Assembly (NCBI GenBank): GCA_017617125.1
Contig: JAFZWY010000023.1
Location: 1-58,777 of the forward strand
Length of the DNA stretch: 58,777 bases
Source: Bacteroidales bacterium
Lineage (GTDB): Bacteria; Bacteroidota; Bacteroidia; Bacteroidales; ML635J-15
Direction: 5' to 3'
Shown: positions 15,031 through 25,400 of the stretch, piece after piece
Layout of the letters: each line of letters starts with the position of its first letter
Numbering within the stretch: the first letter of the stretch is position 1
Notes under the pieces: model-generated
What the model saw: only the letters and a program-made list of their open reading frames with translations
The model's database searches: none
Told to the model about the DNA's origin: nothing
Program-made: the position numbers and the translations under genes

Positions 15031-17709
15031 ATGAGAAACAATATATACGCAGGAACAATAGTCGCACTTGCACTAGCAATTGTCTGCTGCCTAACGTCCT
15101 GCGACAAGAGTACAAAACAAAACGCTGATGTTTTCGATGCAATTCCCGAAAACTCGTCGCTAGTTGTCAGGACAGAAAACATCGATTCGATATCATCCCT
15201 TATTGCCGGAGGCAACAAGCTAGTGGACATGTTCTACTCGCCAAAATCCGAAATAGCCAGACCTATTTGCTGTGTAATTGACAGTCTCAAAAAGGCAGGT
15301 CTGTTCGGAAACCACTTGCAAGAAAGTGCAGCTCTCGCTGTCCGCAAGGACGGCAACAGCGGAGTTTGCCAGCTGTATATTTGTGTAACCGACCTTACCG
15401 ACGATGCAGCAACAGCACTTACCGATTCGTTAAAGCACCTTGAAGCTGCAGAATCGAGAATCTACAACGACCGTGAAATTGTCAAGTACAAGCTAATGCC
15501 ATCCGAAAAGACATTGAGCATTAGTTTCATAAACGGACTTATGCTTGCCTCATCGTCGCAGCGTTACATGGAAGACGCCATATTATGCCTTACAGGTGCC
15601 GGCAGACGCCAGTCGGACGATGAACTTTTTGCCAAGGCTTTCGCAACATCAGGCAAAAAGGAACTGGCCAACGTGATGATCTCTACCAAAGATTTCGTAA
15701 ATATTTTTGCCAGCGAACTTTTCGAGGACAACGACCTTGTGAAAGCAATAAGCGAAACCGACGGCTGGGCAAGCTTCGACATTGTAAACGGAAAACCATT
15801 TACTCTCAATGGCTTCGATTTCCCGAAACCTGACGCTACCGACTTTTCGTCAATAATAAGCACTCAACCAGCAATCGAATTCAGTTCCTTGTCGGTAATA
15901 CCCGAAAAATCGGCTGCATATATACTGATGTCATTTGCCGACCCGCAGAAATACGACGAGGCGCTAAATGCATATCTCACGGCTACAGGAGCCCTCAACG
16001 AAAGAGACAAAAAAGTGTCGGCAATGAACGATGCCTTCGGATTTGATGCGAAAACAAGATTCTACTCGCTTATCAAGCAGGAATTCGCATACGTTGCAAC
16101 AGAAAGCAACTACGATGCCGAAAAAGGCGTAGTCGTAATATGTGGACTGCAGTCGCAGTCGGCCGCTGAAATGGAACTGAAAAAGATGATTTCGGAAGAC
16201 AATGTCACAAATCTCGGCGAAGGTTTCAATGGTACGGTATTCAAAATGCCATACGACGATATTCCAGCAGTTCTATTCGGTGAAATTTTTGCCAACTGCA
16301 GAGGAAATTATGTTTGCTGCATGAACAATTTCATGGTTTTCGCCAACTCCATCGACGACCTGAAACAACTAGCCAAGGAAATTACACTCAACAACACCAT
16401 GAAGGCGAACATCGAACATAGGGAATTCCGCAACAACTTTGCAACCAGCTCGGCAATGTTCACATATTTCTCGTTCGCCAAAGGCACAGAAATACTTAAA
16501 CGCATATTCTCGCGCCAGTACGCCTCCGACATCGAAAACGAAAAAATTGCCATCGGCAACATAGGCATATTCGGAATACAGATGAAGGAAGTAGACGGAA
16601 TGATGTACTGCAACATGTCAATTGCCGAGTCGGAACAGCAATCGGCAACAGCAACCCAGTCGTCGTGGGAAACCAACATAGGCACCGACCTTGCAACAAA
16701 ACCGTTTGTCGTAACCAACCACGACACAGGCGAGAAAGAAATAATCGTTCAGGACAGAGACAACGTCCTCTACCTCTTAAATTCATCGGGACGCGAAATT
16801 TGGCATCTCCAGATTGACGACAGGATCATCGGCAACATATTGCAAGTCGATTCATACAAGAATGACAAGCTGCAATACATATTCTCGACTAAAAACAAAA
16901 TATACATCGTCGACCGACTTGGCAACTTCATGCCAAAGTTCCCGCTTCAACTGCGCGCCGAAGCATCGTCGCCAATATCAGTATTCGACTACGAAAACAA
17001 TCGCAACTACAGGATTGTAGTCGCCTGCGAAGACAAGCACGTATACCTGTACGACATTTCAGGAAACCTTATCAAGGGATGGAATTTTAACGGAAGCGAA
17101 AACATTGTCAATTCCGAAATAATCCATTACGTCATATCCAAAGAGGACTTCATTGTATTCCACGACAACTACAAGGCTTATTTCGTAGCACGAAACGGTT
17201 CGCCAAAGATGGAATTCCAGACTAATTTCAAATTCTCTGACAACAACATCTATTGCGACTTAACTTCCACACCAAAGTTCGTCACAACCGACGACCATGG
17301 AACATTGCACCGCTTCTACAAAAGCAGCAAGCAGGATTCGGTAAAACTCGCCGACTTCTCGCCAAAGCACCGTTTTGCACTTGCCGACATCGACTCCGAC
17401 GGCAAGCCGGAATATATTTTCACAGACTCGTCAAAAATTTCGGTATACGGGTCATCAACAAAGCTTATGTTCGAATACGACTTCGGTGCCACAGCATCGA
17501 AACCATACTTATATAAGTTCGGTAAGGAAACAAAAATAGGCGTAGTTGACGGCAACGGAAAAATATACCTGTTAAATGTCAACGGAACATTGCATGACGG
17601 CTTCCCACTCGATGGGACAACACCGTTCAGCATATATGAAGCCGAAGGCTCGTACAATCTGCTTGCAGGATTGAGCCGAGGAAGACTTTGCAATTATAAA
17701 ATTAAATAA
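15031..17709 (+). CDS. DUF3352-type lipoprotein with C-terminal propeller-like region
   Basis: The product has 892 residues. The signal sequence ends in CCLTSC, a lipobox with acylated Cys near residue 24. Residues about 35-520 resemble the DUF3352 family of Bacteroidota lipoproteins (AIPENSSLVVRTENIDSISS at the start). From about residue 560 the sequence changes to short beta repeats (KPFVVTNHDTGEKEIIVQDRDNV; LADIDSDGKPEYIFTD) typical of PQQ- or FG-GAP-like propellers, with several Asp-rich DxDxDG-like loops that could hold calcium. No enzyme motif is visible. It starts a run of same-strand genes (15031-22927) with gaps of 12-23 bases, so it is likely part of an envelope machine with the next two genes. 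Confidence 0.72.
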   Translation: MRNNIYAGTIVALALAIVCCLTSCDKSTKQNADVFDAIPENSSLVVRTENIDSISSLIAGGNKLVDMFYSPKSEIARPICCVIDSLKKAGLFGNHLQESAALAVRKDGNSGVCQLYICVTDLTDDAATALTDSLKHLEAAESRIYNDREIVKYKLMPSEKTLSISFINGLMLASSSQRYMEDAILCLTGAGRRQSDDELFAKAFATSGKKELANVMISTKDFVNIFASELFEDNDLVKAISETDGWASFDIVNGKPFTLNGFDFPKPDATDFSSIISTQPAIEFSSLSVIPEKSAAYILMSFADPQKYDEALNAYLTATGALNERDKKVSAMNDAFGFDAKTRFYSLIKQEFAYVATESNYDAEKGVVVICGLQSQSAAEMELKKMISEDNVTNLGEGFNGTVFKMPYDDIPAVLFGEIFANCRGNYVCCMNNFMVFANSIDDLKQLAKEITLNNTMKANIEHREFRNNFATSSAMFTYFSFAKGTEILKRIFSRQYASDIENEKIAIGNIGIFGIQMKEVDGMMYCNMSIAESEQQSATATQSSWETNIGTDLATKPFVVTNHDTGEKEIIVQDRDNVLYLLNSSGREIWHLQIDDRIIGNILQVDSYKNDKLQYIFSTKNKIYIVDRLGNFMPKFPLQLRAEASSPISVFDYENNRNYRIVVACEDKHVYLYDISGNLIKGWNFNGSENIVNSEIIHYVISKEDFIVFHDNYKAYFVARNGSPKMEFQTNFKFSDNNIYCDLTSTPKFVTTDDHGTLHRFYKSSKQDSVKLADFSPKHRFALADIDSDGKPEYIFTDSSKISVYGSSTKLMFEYDFGATASKPYLYKFGKETKIGVVDGNGKIYLLNVNGTLHDGFPLDGTTPFSIYEAEGSYNLLAGLSRGRLCNYKIK

Positions 17710-17727
17710 CAAAATAATTTTAATGTT

Positions 17728-19431
17728 ATGAAAAAAACAATTAAACTGCTAATCTCAATTATTCTGGTCGCAACACTGGCAATGCCATCGTGCACCAAGA
17801 AGAATTTCGACATGGACAGACTGAGTGACAATGTCGTATATACAGGAAGTTTTGCACTGCCTATAGCATATAGCGATATTGCATTCTATCAGGTAATAGA
17901 CCTCATGGACTCGACCATCGAATTACGCGACAACAATGACGGATACCTTTCGCTGTTCTACGAATCGTACGTCGAATCAAAGCCTGTACAGGACTTGCTG
18001 AATGTTGGCAACCAAACATACTCCCAGTCGATATCACTCTCCGACATAATGTCGAAAGGCAACAGGGCCGAAGCATCGATGCACTACAACACTTCGGAAA
18101 CGATTTCTTTCACCCTGTTCAACACCGATGCTGAAATCGACTCCATAACCTTGAAGGCTGCAACATTCGAATATAGTGTGACAAATACAATAGGCAAGAC
18201 AACCAAGATTGTACTCGAATTCCCGTCGATAAAGAAAGGCAACAGGATATTCAAGGACTCGATAACATTGATGCCGTCGGAATCGACATTCCACAAGGAA
18301 CTTGACCTAAGCGGCTACACCATCGACCTTACGACTACCACCCAGCATTGGAACGAAATTCCGATCAATGTAAGCGTCGACCTCAACTTTGCAACAGATG
18401 CACCACCAACTGGAGGCACATTGGGGTTCACTGTTGGAATCAACGACCTCAAGTATTCCAAAATGTTCGGTTACTTCGGTTACAACGAATTATTTTTCCA
18501 GAGCGACACAATAACAATAAAGCTCTTTAAGGACAATCCTAAATACTACATGGACAGGTTCTATTTCAACGATCCGAAGCTTACAGTCCACTACTGGAAT
18601 TCATACGGTGTACCATCGATGTTCTACTTCACAGAACTCGACACCTACGTACAGAAACTCGACCAGATATGGGACATCACATCGAGCAGCCCCAACTTCC
18701 CGATGTCACAGTCGAACCCGTTCTTCGTAAAGCACTCTGCAAGCTACGGAACCGAGGCTCTCGACTCAATATACCTCGACAAGAACAACTCGAACCTCGA
18801 CCAGATTGTACCGAACAAGCCTCACTGGGTACACTTCAAAGCTCTGGCAGCAACAAACCCAGGCACACATACCCACAACAACTTCATCACCGAAGATTCG
18901 AAGCTCAGATCGCTCATCGACGTAGAATTCCCGCTGTGGGGCTACCTATATAAGTTCACTTACACCGATACTGTAGACGTTGACATAGCCAACTATACAA
19001 ACAATCTGCCAATCAGCCGTATGGCAGTACTGCTGACTTTGGAAAACAGAATGCCGGTAGAAGCATTCGCACAGTTCTATCTGGTCGACGAAAATTACCA
19101 CGTGCTCGATTCGCTTATCGACAATCCTAACTCAATGGTTCTCGAAGCTGCACCAGTCGATGCAAACGGACGTATAATCAACAAGGTTGTCACCCAGACT
19201 AAAGTCGAACTGACCAGAAAGCAAATAGAAGACATGACCAACTGCAAGCACCTGCTTATAAAGCTGTACGCAAGTACCGATGGAGCTCTGCAAGGACGTC
19301 TGATGAAGATATACCGCGAATATGGAGCCAAGGCAAATGTCGGAATTGATGTCGACCTCGACGTTGAGAATCTCTCCGATGTCGACAATGTCGGTGCCAA
19401 GAACATGAGTCTCAATTCAAATAATAACTAA
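17728..19431 (+). CDS. Lipoprotein of unknown function, Bacteroidota type
   Basis: The product has 567 residues. A signal with lipobox AMPSC places acylated Cys near residue 22. The start TKKNFDMDRLSDNVVYTGSFALPIAYSDI is followed by repeated beta-sandwich-like segments (SVDLNFATDAPPTGGTLGF; VDVDIANYTNNLPISRMAVLL). It has no catalytic motif and no type IX sorting domain. I do not recognise a named family. It is 18 bases downstream of the DUF3352 gene and 14 bases upstream of the DUF5723 barrel, which suggests a lipoprotein/barrel pair in the outer membrane. The C-terminal 20 residues are Asn/Asp-rich and look disordered. Confidence 0.7.
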   Translation: MKKTIKLLISIILVATLAMPSCTKKNFDMDRLSDNVVYTGSFALPIAYSDIAFYQVIDLMDSTIELRDNNDGYLSLFYESYVESKPVQDLLNVGNQTYSQSISLSDIMSKGNRAEASMHYNTSETISFTLFNTDAEIDSITLKAATFEYSVTNTIGKTTKIVLEFPSIKKGNRIFKDSITLMPSESTFHKELDLSGYTIDLTTTTQHWNEIPINVSVDLNFATDAPPTGGTLGFTVGINDLKYSKMFGYFGYNELFFQSDTITIKLFKDNPKYYMDRFYFNDPKLTVHYWNSYGVPSMFYFTELDTYVQKLDQIWDITSSSPNFPMSQSNPFFVKHSASYGTEALDSIYLDKNNSNLDQIVPNKPHWVHFKALAATNPGTHTHNNFITEDSKLRSLIDVEFPLWGYLYKFTYTDTVDVDIANYTNNLPISRMAVLLTLENRMPVEAFAQFYLVDENYHVLDSLIDNPNSMVLEAAPVDANGRIINKVVTQTKVELTRKQIEDMTNCKHLLIKLYASTDGALQGRLMKIYREYGAKANVGIDVDLDVENLSDVDNVGAKNMSLNSNNN

Positions 19432-19432
19432 C

Positions 19433-19437
19433 GGAGG
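19433..19437 (+). promoter_or_regulatory. Strong Shine-Dalgarno sequence before the DUF5723 gene
   Basis: GGAGG lies 8 bases before the ATG at 19446. Other genes here lack such a site, so this one stands out and may allow independent initiation within the operon. Confidence 0.6.
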
Positions 19438-19445
19438 ATACAAAC

Positions 19446-20882
19446 ATGAGAAACATTAGATTGCTTATTATCGCCGTTATACTGATAGTATCATCATTGA
19501 CAGCTATGGCTCAGCAGGCCAGCACACTATACTATATGGACCGCGTATTCCAGTCACAGACTGTAAACGTATCGGCCATTCCCGTACACAAAGTCCAGGT
19601 TGGCGGACTCATCGTTCCTGTTTTCGGACAGCTGCCTCCTGCAATGTACTTCAACTATGGCAACAATTCGTTTAACTACAACCACATTCTGCATTTCGGC
19701 GAAGGCGAGTACAAGGACAGCCTTATAGTCGACCTGCCATTGCTGATGAAAAAGGTACATAAGACGACTGCCATACGAAACGAACTAAGGCTCGACGTAC
19801 TAAACCTTTCATTTAAGTCGAAGAATAATTCGGCTGTAACAGTTTCTCTCGCCGAGAGAGTTCTTTTCGGAACCACATTGCCCAAAGACCTTTTCGAATT
19901 TGCCATCAATGGTAACAAGCCATATATGGACGAAGGCAAAGCGCACAACCTCTCGAAGCTGTCGTTTGACATGTGCGCATTCCACGAATTGGGAATTGGT
20001 TTTGCAACAGAATTTGCAGAGAAATTCTCGGTGGGCGGCAGACTAAAGCTTCTGTTCGGTATAGCTAACGTAAGTTCCAATGTAGGAAGCCTTAATCTTA
20101 CTACCGACCCCGAAAGATATTACATTACCGCCGATGCCGACTTCCAGCTTAGGAAATCGACCACCCTATTCGAATACGACATCGATGGTGACAGCATTGT
20201 AACCGACATGAATGTCGGCAAGGCATTCTCATCGTTCGGCAACTTCGGTGTAGGACTCGACCTCGGATTCACATACAACATTACCGATAAAATATCGGTA
20301 TCGATTGCTGCTACCGACCTCGGATTCATAAACTGGACACAAAACTCGCAGGTTGCTTCGGCAAAGGGCGAATATACCTTCGAAGGTATCGAACTTGGAT
20401 TCAGCAAGGATAGCACAGGCAAACTGAGATATGGACCCGACACGACAATGCTGAAAAATATCGCCGACACAATTATCGACATGTTCGACATGAAGGTTGC
20501 CGACAAGGGCTATATGACATGGCTCCCGTCGAATGTTTACCTAGGTGCTACATACCAGCTGAACGACAAAATAGGATTCGGCGTTCTGTATCGCGGCGAG
20601 GTCTACAGAAAATCTTACAACCAGTCGCTTACATTGTCGGCCAATTCCAACATCAACCATTGGCTGTCGCTACATGGTAGCTGGTCGCTGATAAACAACA
20701 CAATAATGAACGTCGGAATGGGATTCTCTGCTCGACTCGGTTTCATAACATGGTACATGGTTACCGACGATGTAATCGGACTCATTTTCCCGCAGAAGGC
20801 AAAGACAATAAACTGGAGAATGGGATGCAACCTCACCTTCGGACACCCGAAGAAAGTTCTCAAGACTGTATCGAGGCTGTAG
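19446..20882 (+). CDS. DUF5723-type outer membrane beta-barrel protein
   Basis: The product has 478 residues. A cleavable signal peptide ends near SLTAMAQQ. The mature protein is made of alternating amphipathic strands with turns (LGIGFATEFAEKFSVGGRLKLLFG; FGNFGVGLDLGFTYNITDKISVSIAATDL), as in the PorP/FadL-like DUF5723 family of Bacteroidota. It should sit in the outer membrane as a barrel. The partner is probably the lipoprotein gene 14 bases upstream. PorP/SprF-like proteins of the type IX or gliding machinery look similar, but no PorP signature was seen. The specific function is unknown. Confidence 0.78.
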   Translation: MRNIRLLIIAVILIVSSLTAMAQQASTLYYMDRVFQSQTVNVSAIPVHKVQVGGLIVPVFGQLPPAMYFNYGNNSFNYNHILHFGEGEYKDSLIVDLPLLMKKVHKTTAIRNELRLDVLNLSFKSKNNSAVTVSLAERVLFGTTLPKDLFEFAINGNKPYMDEGKAHNLSKLSFDMCAFHELGIGFATEFAEKFSVGGRLKLLFGIANVSSNVGSLNLTTDPERYYITADADFQLRKSTTLFEYDIDGDSIVTDMNVGKAFSSFGNFGVGLDLGFTYNITDKISVSIAATDLGFINWTQNSQVASAKGEYTFEGIELGFSKDSTGKLRYGPDTTMLKNIADTIIDMFDMKVADKGYMTWLPSNVYLGATYQLNDKIGFGVLYRGEVYRKSYNQSLTLSANSNINHWLSLHGSWSLINNTIMNVGMGFSARLGFITWYMVTDDVIGLIFPQKAKTINWRMGCNLTFGHPKKVLKTVSRL

Positions 20883-20905
20883 CCTAATAGCATATAATAC
20901 CCGAA

Positions 20906-22447
20906 ATGCGGAAAAAGGTTCATTCCACAATATACCTTATCGGACTTTTGACAATGGCATTCTTCATGCCATTGTCAATCTTTGTCACAAACGCAGCCAT
21001 GTTGATGATTGCGACAAACTGGCTTGTGGAATGCAACTTTGCTGAAAAATGGAAACGAATAAAGGAAAACTTTGGAATTCTAATATTCTGCGCCCTATAC
21101 ATCACCCACCTGATATGGCTTGCCAACACTTCCGACTTTACATACGCTATGAACGACCTGCGTATAAAACTGCCATTGCTGGCTTTGCCCATATTTTTCG
21201 GAACATCGGAACCATTGTCGACAAAGAAACTGAACATTATTCTTATAACATTTGTTGCCGGGGTATTTACAGCATCGCTGATGGGTGTAGTTGCGAAGAT
21301 TTTTGCAGAAAATAGCGATTTCAGGTCGCTATCGCTGTTTATCAGCAATATACGAATGTCGCTAATGCTATGCCTGTCGTTCTTTATTCTTGCTTACTTC
21401 ATTGTAAAAAAGACCTTCTTCACAAAGGCAACTAGATGGATTGCAATATGTGTGGCTATATGGCTGCTCATCTTTATGTCTATAATACAGTCAATCACAG
21501 GATCTGCATGCCTCTTCATTGCACTCACGACAATCCTAATAGTTGTTGCTATAAAAACCAGAAACAAAATACACCGTGCGGTCTGCATAACTTTAGCAGC
21601 AATTATTCCAATAACTATAACTGCGTTCATCGCCTACTCAGTGCACGATTTCTACACACCAACTTGCGACAATGTTCAACTGAAGACCACTGCAGCTGGA
21701 AATCCATACGATGAAATCGTGTCGGATGGCACTATAGAAAACGGCAATCTGGTATGGCTCAACATATCAAAGGCAGAACTCACCGAAGCTTGGGCGAAAC
21801 GTAGTACAATTCACATCGACAGTCTCGACAACAAAGGCCAGTTCATTTACCCCACACTCGTACGCTACATGACCTCGCTAGGTCTAACCAAGGACGCCGA
21901 AGGGATTTCGAAAATGTCTGATACCGATATAAAAAATGTAGAAAACGGAGAGACCAACTACCGGTTCGCAAATCGGAGTGGCCTTGCCTGCCGAATATAT
22001 GTCATAATATGGGAAATCGACGTGTACAGAAAAACTGGCGACTGTAACGGACATTCAGCGGTTCAGCGTATCGAATTCCTAAAGTACGGCGGCAAACTTG
22101 CCGCACTAAACCTGCTTACAGGCACGGGTACCGGCGATGTAAACGAAGAATTCCAAAAACTTTACGAGGAAGAAAACAGCAATCTGCTTCCCGAATTTAG
22201 ACACAGGGCACATAACCAGTTCCTTACATTCATGATATCGTTCGGTATCATTGGCTTTATCATTTGCCTATTAGCATGGTTTGTACCTGCTTTTCTCAAA
22301 TGGGACACAAACAAATTCCTATTTGGCATCTTCTTCCTCATCGCCACAATATCGATGTTTTCCGATGACACATTGGAGACCACGACAGGAACGGTATTTG
22401 TGGCATTCTTCTTCTCTCTGCTAAAATGGACAACAGACAGAAAATAA
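20906..22447 (+). CDS. O-antigen ligase/polymerase-like membrane protein
   Basis: The product has 513 residues with about 10-12 membrane helices. A long periplasmic loop lies between them (about residues 245-400). It ends with the Wzy_C family hallmark: LLTGTGTGDVNEEF, then HRAHNQFLTFMISFGIIG, whose His is thought to act in glycosyl transfer. The family covers WaaL (joins O-antigen to lipid A core), Wzy polymerases and protein O-oligosaccharyltransferases; the sequence alone does not decide between them. No glycosyltransferases are near. The gene starts 23 bases after the barrel gene, with the guanine deaminase 12 bases downstream. Confidence 0.82.
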   Translation: MRKKVHSTIYLIGLLTMAFFMPLSIFVTNAAMLMIATNWLVECNFAEKWKRIKENFGILIFCALYITHLIWLANTSDFTYAMNDLRIKLPLLALPIFFGTSEPLSTKKLNIILITFVAGVFTASLMGVVAKIFAENSDFRSLSLFISNIRMSLMLCLSFFILAYFIVKKTFFTKATRWIAICVAIWLLIFMSIIQSITGSACLFIALTTILIVVAIKTRNKIHRAVCITLAAIIPITITAFIAYSVHDFYTPTCDNVQLKTTAAGNPYDEIVSDGTIENGNLVWLNISKAELTEAWAKRSTIHIDSLDNKGQFIYPTLVRYMTSLGLTKDAEGISKMSDTDIKNVENGETNYRFANRSGLACRIYVIIWEIDVYRKTGDCNGHSAVQRIEFLKYGGKLAALNLLTGTGTGDVNEEFQKLYEEENSNLLPEFRHRAHNQFLTFMISFGIIGFIICLLAWFVPAFLKWDTNKFLFGIFFLIATISMFSDDTLETTTGTVFVAFFFSLLKWTTDRK

Positions 22448-22459
22448 ATTTTATATAAT

Positions 22460-22927
22460 ATGGGAAATCAAGAATTTATGCGCAAGGCTATCGAAATGTC
22501 GATTAAAAGCATCGACAATGGTGGTGGACCATTTGGTGCAGTCATTGTAAAGGATGGTGAAATTATTGCAGCAGCTTCCAATTCGGTAACCATCGACAAC
22601 GATCCTACCGCACACGCCGAAGTAAACGCAATACGCATGGCTTGCAAGAAACTTGGAACATTCGACTTGTCTGGATGCGAAATATACGCATCGTGTGAAC
22701 CTTGCCCAATGTGCCTCGCTTCAATCTATTGGGCTAGAATCGACAAGCTATACTATGCCAACACAAAGGCCGATGCCGACAAAATAGGATTCAGCGACAA
22801 CTTCATATACGAGGAGTTTGCCAAACCCGAAAGCCAGCGTAGCATAAAGACAACTACCATGCTAAGAAACGAAGCCATTAAGGCATTCGAGAAATGGGAA
22901 AACAAAGAAGATAAGACGGAATACTGA
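22460..22927 (+). CDS. guaD: Guanine deaminase, cytidine-deaminase fold
   Basis: The product has 155 residues. Zinc ligands are His52 in TAHAEV (with proton-shuttle Glu54) and Cys82 and Cys85 in CEPCPMC. The C-terminal stretch GFSDNFIYEEFAKP and the overall length match the small Bacillus-type guanine deaminase better than tRNA adenosine deaminase TadA. It converts guanine to xanthine and ammonia in the cytoplasm for purine salvage. It probably shares the mRNA of the upstream O-antigen ligase-like gene (12-base gap). Assignment as GuaD over TadA rests on the tail after the second motif. Confidence 0.85.
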   Translation: MGNQEFMRKAIEMSIKSIDNGGGPFGAVIVKDGEIIAAASNSVTIDNDPTAHAEVNAIRMACKKLGTFDLSGCEIYASCEPCPMCLASIYWARIDKLYYANTKADADKIGFSDNFIYEEFAKPESQRSIKTTTMLRNEAIKAFEKWENKEDKTEY

Positions 22928-23038
22928 CGATTTACAGAGTCACAATGAATGCGATTCTATAAATCATTAATTTTTCAAACCAAAAAACCCATATTTAAAA
23001 ATAATCTTACTAACTTGCATGGTTAAGTTATAAATAAC

Positions 23039-25387
23039 TTGGGCAAGTATATACACATATTACTAGTACTGGTTATCAGTACATTATGTTTCTGTACCGC
23101 AACTACGGCACAGACTGTAGGACTTGTGCTTAGCGGCGGAGGTGCGAAAGGATATGCCCACATTGGTGTAATAAAAGCCCTCGAAGAGCACGGCATACCT
23201 ATTGACTATATTACTGGGACCTCGATGGGTGCGATAGTAGGCGGACTGTATGCTGCAGGCTACTCGCCAGACGAAATGATAAAGATATTCGATGGGCAGA
23301 ACTTCAGAAACTACTACAAAGGAAAATTCCCTCCAAAATACATCGACTATTTTAAGATGGAACAGCCCGACGGGTCTTTAATTAGGGTTGACCTGCGCCG
23401 CAAAAGCAAGAAGATAGCGCTTGCATTGCCTACAAACATAATTGCTACACAGCCTATGGACCTCGGCCTAATAGAACTTTTCGCTACAAGTTCGGCCAAG
23501 GCTGACAATAACTTTGACAACTTATTTGTTCCTTTCCGCTGCATCGCATCCGATGTCTACCGTAACCGCGAAAAAGTTTTCGACTCGGGCGACCTCGGCA
23601 CGGCAATCAGGGCATCGATGACTTTCCCAATGCTATTCAAGCCTGTGGAAATGGACAGCACACTGTACTTCGACGGAGGCATATACAACAACTTCCCCAT
23701 CGAGACCATGCAGGAAACTTTCCATCCCGATATAATCATAGGTGTATACGTATCTTCGGCATCGAAACCCGAATCGCCCGACCCCGACGACCTTTTTGCC
23801 CAAATCGAAAGCCTTGTCATGGGCGAGCAGAAAAGCATCGAAGTCAACAACGGCAAAAGTTTTATGCTCGGATTCAAGTTCAAGGATGTTGGCGTGATGG
23901 ACTTCCAGAAGCTAAACTACGTAGCAACTGCAGGATACGACCACTGCAACGAAGTAATCGACAGCATACTGAACATGATACCGCGTCGCAAGGATCCTGC
24001 CGAGATAGAAAACGAGCGCAAGCAATATCGCGAAAGTCTGCCGGAACTGAAATTCAGCAACATATCAATCGAAGGCAACATAAAACCCGACGAAAAGGTA
24101 TATGTAGAGAAATCGCTCAACATAAGGAAAATAAAAAAGCATAAGGCTGGTGCCTTGATGAATTTCAACGATATAGAGTCGAACTACTACAAGCTTATAT
24201 CCGACTACCAGATAAAACTTGCCACGCCCCAAGCCATATACAAGGATTCGACAGGCGACTTTGACCTCAAGTTGAAAATAAAAAAGGACAACAGGCTTAC
24301 ATTCGGCGTTGGAGCATCTGTTTCTAGCGGTTCGTCGAGCATGGTATCGGTTAGTGCAACATACAAGATGCTCGGAAAAGTATCGGGACTTGTACGCAGC
24401 AATTTCTACTTCGGCAGATTCTACGCCTCGCTTTCAGTAGGTGGACGAATCGACATCCCCACATACCAGCCGTTTGCCATCGACCTTTCGGGAACACTTA
24501 ATCGCTACGACTTCTTCAAGGGCAGTTCGAAGGTTCTTTCTATGACATACCAGCCGCCATATATAGTTGACTACGAAAACAACATCCGAATCGATGCAAT
24601 TACGCCAATTACAAGGCACTCTGTAGCCAAACTGGGATTTACAACCGGAGAACAGAAATACTCGTACTTCCAGGTTTCGTCGTACCAGTCGTCCGACACC
24701 GCCGACATTACGAGCATCAAGTACGCATCGGTTCACGCGGCATACGTCTACAACACACTGAACTACACGATGTATCCAAGTGCAGGTCGAAATTTTGTCG
24801 TCGATGTACGCCATGTCGTTGGAAACGAAATGAATAACCCTGGTTCAACCACAGACCTTTCCGACATTTACAGGATGCGCCACAAATGGTTCCAGGTAGA
24901 CCTAATCGCCGACAACTACTCCCCCATTATCAAGTACCTTACCATAGGCACTTTCGCCGAAGTGTTCCTAAGCAACAGACCTTTGCTAAGAAACTATTCG
25001 TCAAGTGTACTTTACGCACCTGCTTTCGCACCAGTTATGAACTCGAAGACGCTGCTGCTAACGAACTACAGGGCCAACAATTTCATGGCTATAGGAATTA
25101 AGCCAATAGTAAACATTACCGACAGGCTAAACTTAAGAACAGAATTCTACTTCTACATGCCTTTCCAGAAAATTCTTAAGGAAGAATTGTCTACCAACGT
25201 TTACACGCCACTATACTCCGAAAAATTTACCTACTTCTACTTTATGGCTTCAACTGCACTTATATATAACACGCGTTTCGGTCCGCTTGGCCTCAGCATA
25301 AATTACATGGACGACAACAACGTGAAGTGGTATTTCATGTTCCACCTGGGATTTATGCTGTTCAACAAAAAAGGACTTGAATACTAA
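23039..25387 (+). CDS. Patatin-like phospholipase fused to an outer membrane barrel
   Basis: The product has 782 residues. TTG 23039 is taken as start: the frame has a stop at 23024-23026, and the first ATG lies inside the active-site region, so a non-ATG start is needed to keep the signal peptide (residues 1-24, ending TATTAQ). The patatin domain has the oxyanion loop GGGAKG (about residue 33), nucleophile Ser62 in GTSMG, and catalytic Asp near residue 211 in DGGIYNNFP. A POTRA-like region follows (LKFSNISIEGNIKPDEKVYV), then a 16-strand type Omp85 barrel to the C-terminus. This PlpD-like form is a type V secreted or surface lipase. The 3' end overlaps nothing; QueD begins 13 bases later. 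Confidence 0.88.
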   Translation: MGKYIHILLVLVISTLCFCTATTAQTVGLVLSGGGAKGYAHIGVIKALEEHGIPIDYITGTSMGAIVGGLYAAGYSPDEMIKIFDGQNFRNYYKGKFPPKYIDYFKMEQPDGSLIRVDLRRKSKKIALALPTNIIATQPMDLGLIELFATSSAKADNNFDNLFVPFRCIASDVYRNREKVFDSGDLGTAIRASMTFPMLFKPVEMDSTLYFDGGIYNNFPIETMQETFHPDIIIGVYVSSASKPESPDPDDLFAQIESLVMGEQKSIEVNNGKSFMLGFKFKDVGVMDFQKLNYVATAGYDHCNEVIDSILNMIPRRKDPAEIENERKQYRESLPELKFSNISIEGNIKPDEKVYVEKSLNIRKIKKHKAGALMNFNDIESNYYKLISDYQIKLATPQAIYKDSTGDFDLKLKIKKDNRLTFGVGASVSSGSSSMVSVSATYKMLGKVSGLVRSNFYFGRFYASLSVGGRIDIPTYQPFAIDLSGTLNRYDFFKGSSKVLSMTYQPPYIVDYENNIRIDAITPITRHSVAKLGFTTGEQKYSYFQVSSYQSSDTADITSIKYASVHAAYVYNTLNYTMYPSAGRNFVVDVRHVVGNEMNNPGSTTDLSDIYRMRHKWFQVDLIADNYSPIIKYLTIGTFAEVFLSNRPLLRNYSSSVLYAPAFAPVMNSKTLLLTNYRANNFMAIGIKPIVNITDRLNLRTEFYFYMPFQKILKEELSTNVYTPLYSEKFTYFYFMASTALIYNTRFGPLGLSINYMDDNNVKWYFMFHLGFMLFNKKGLEY

Positions 25388-25400
25388 AACTTATGTACCG

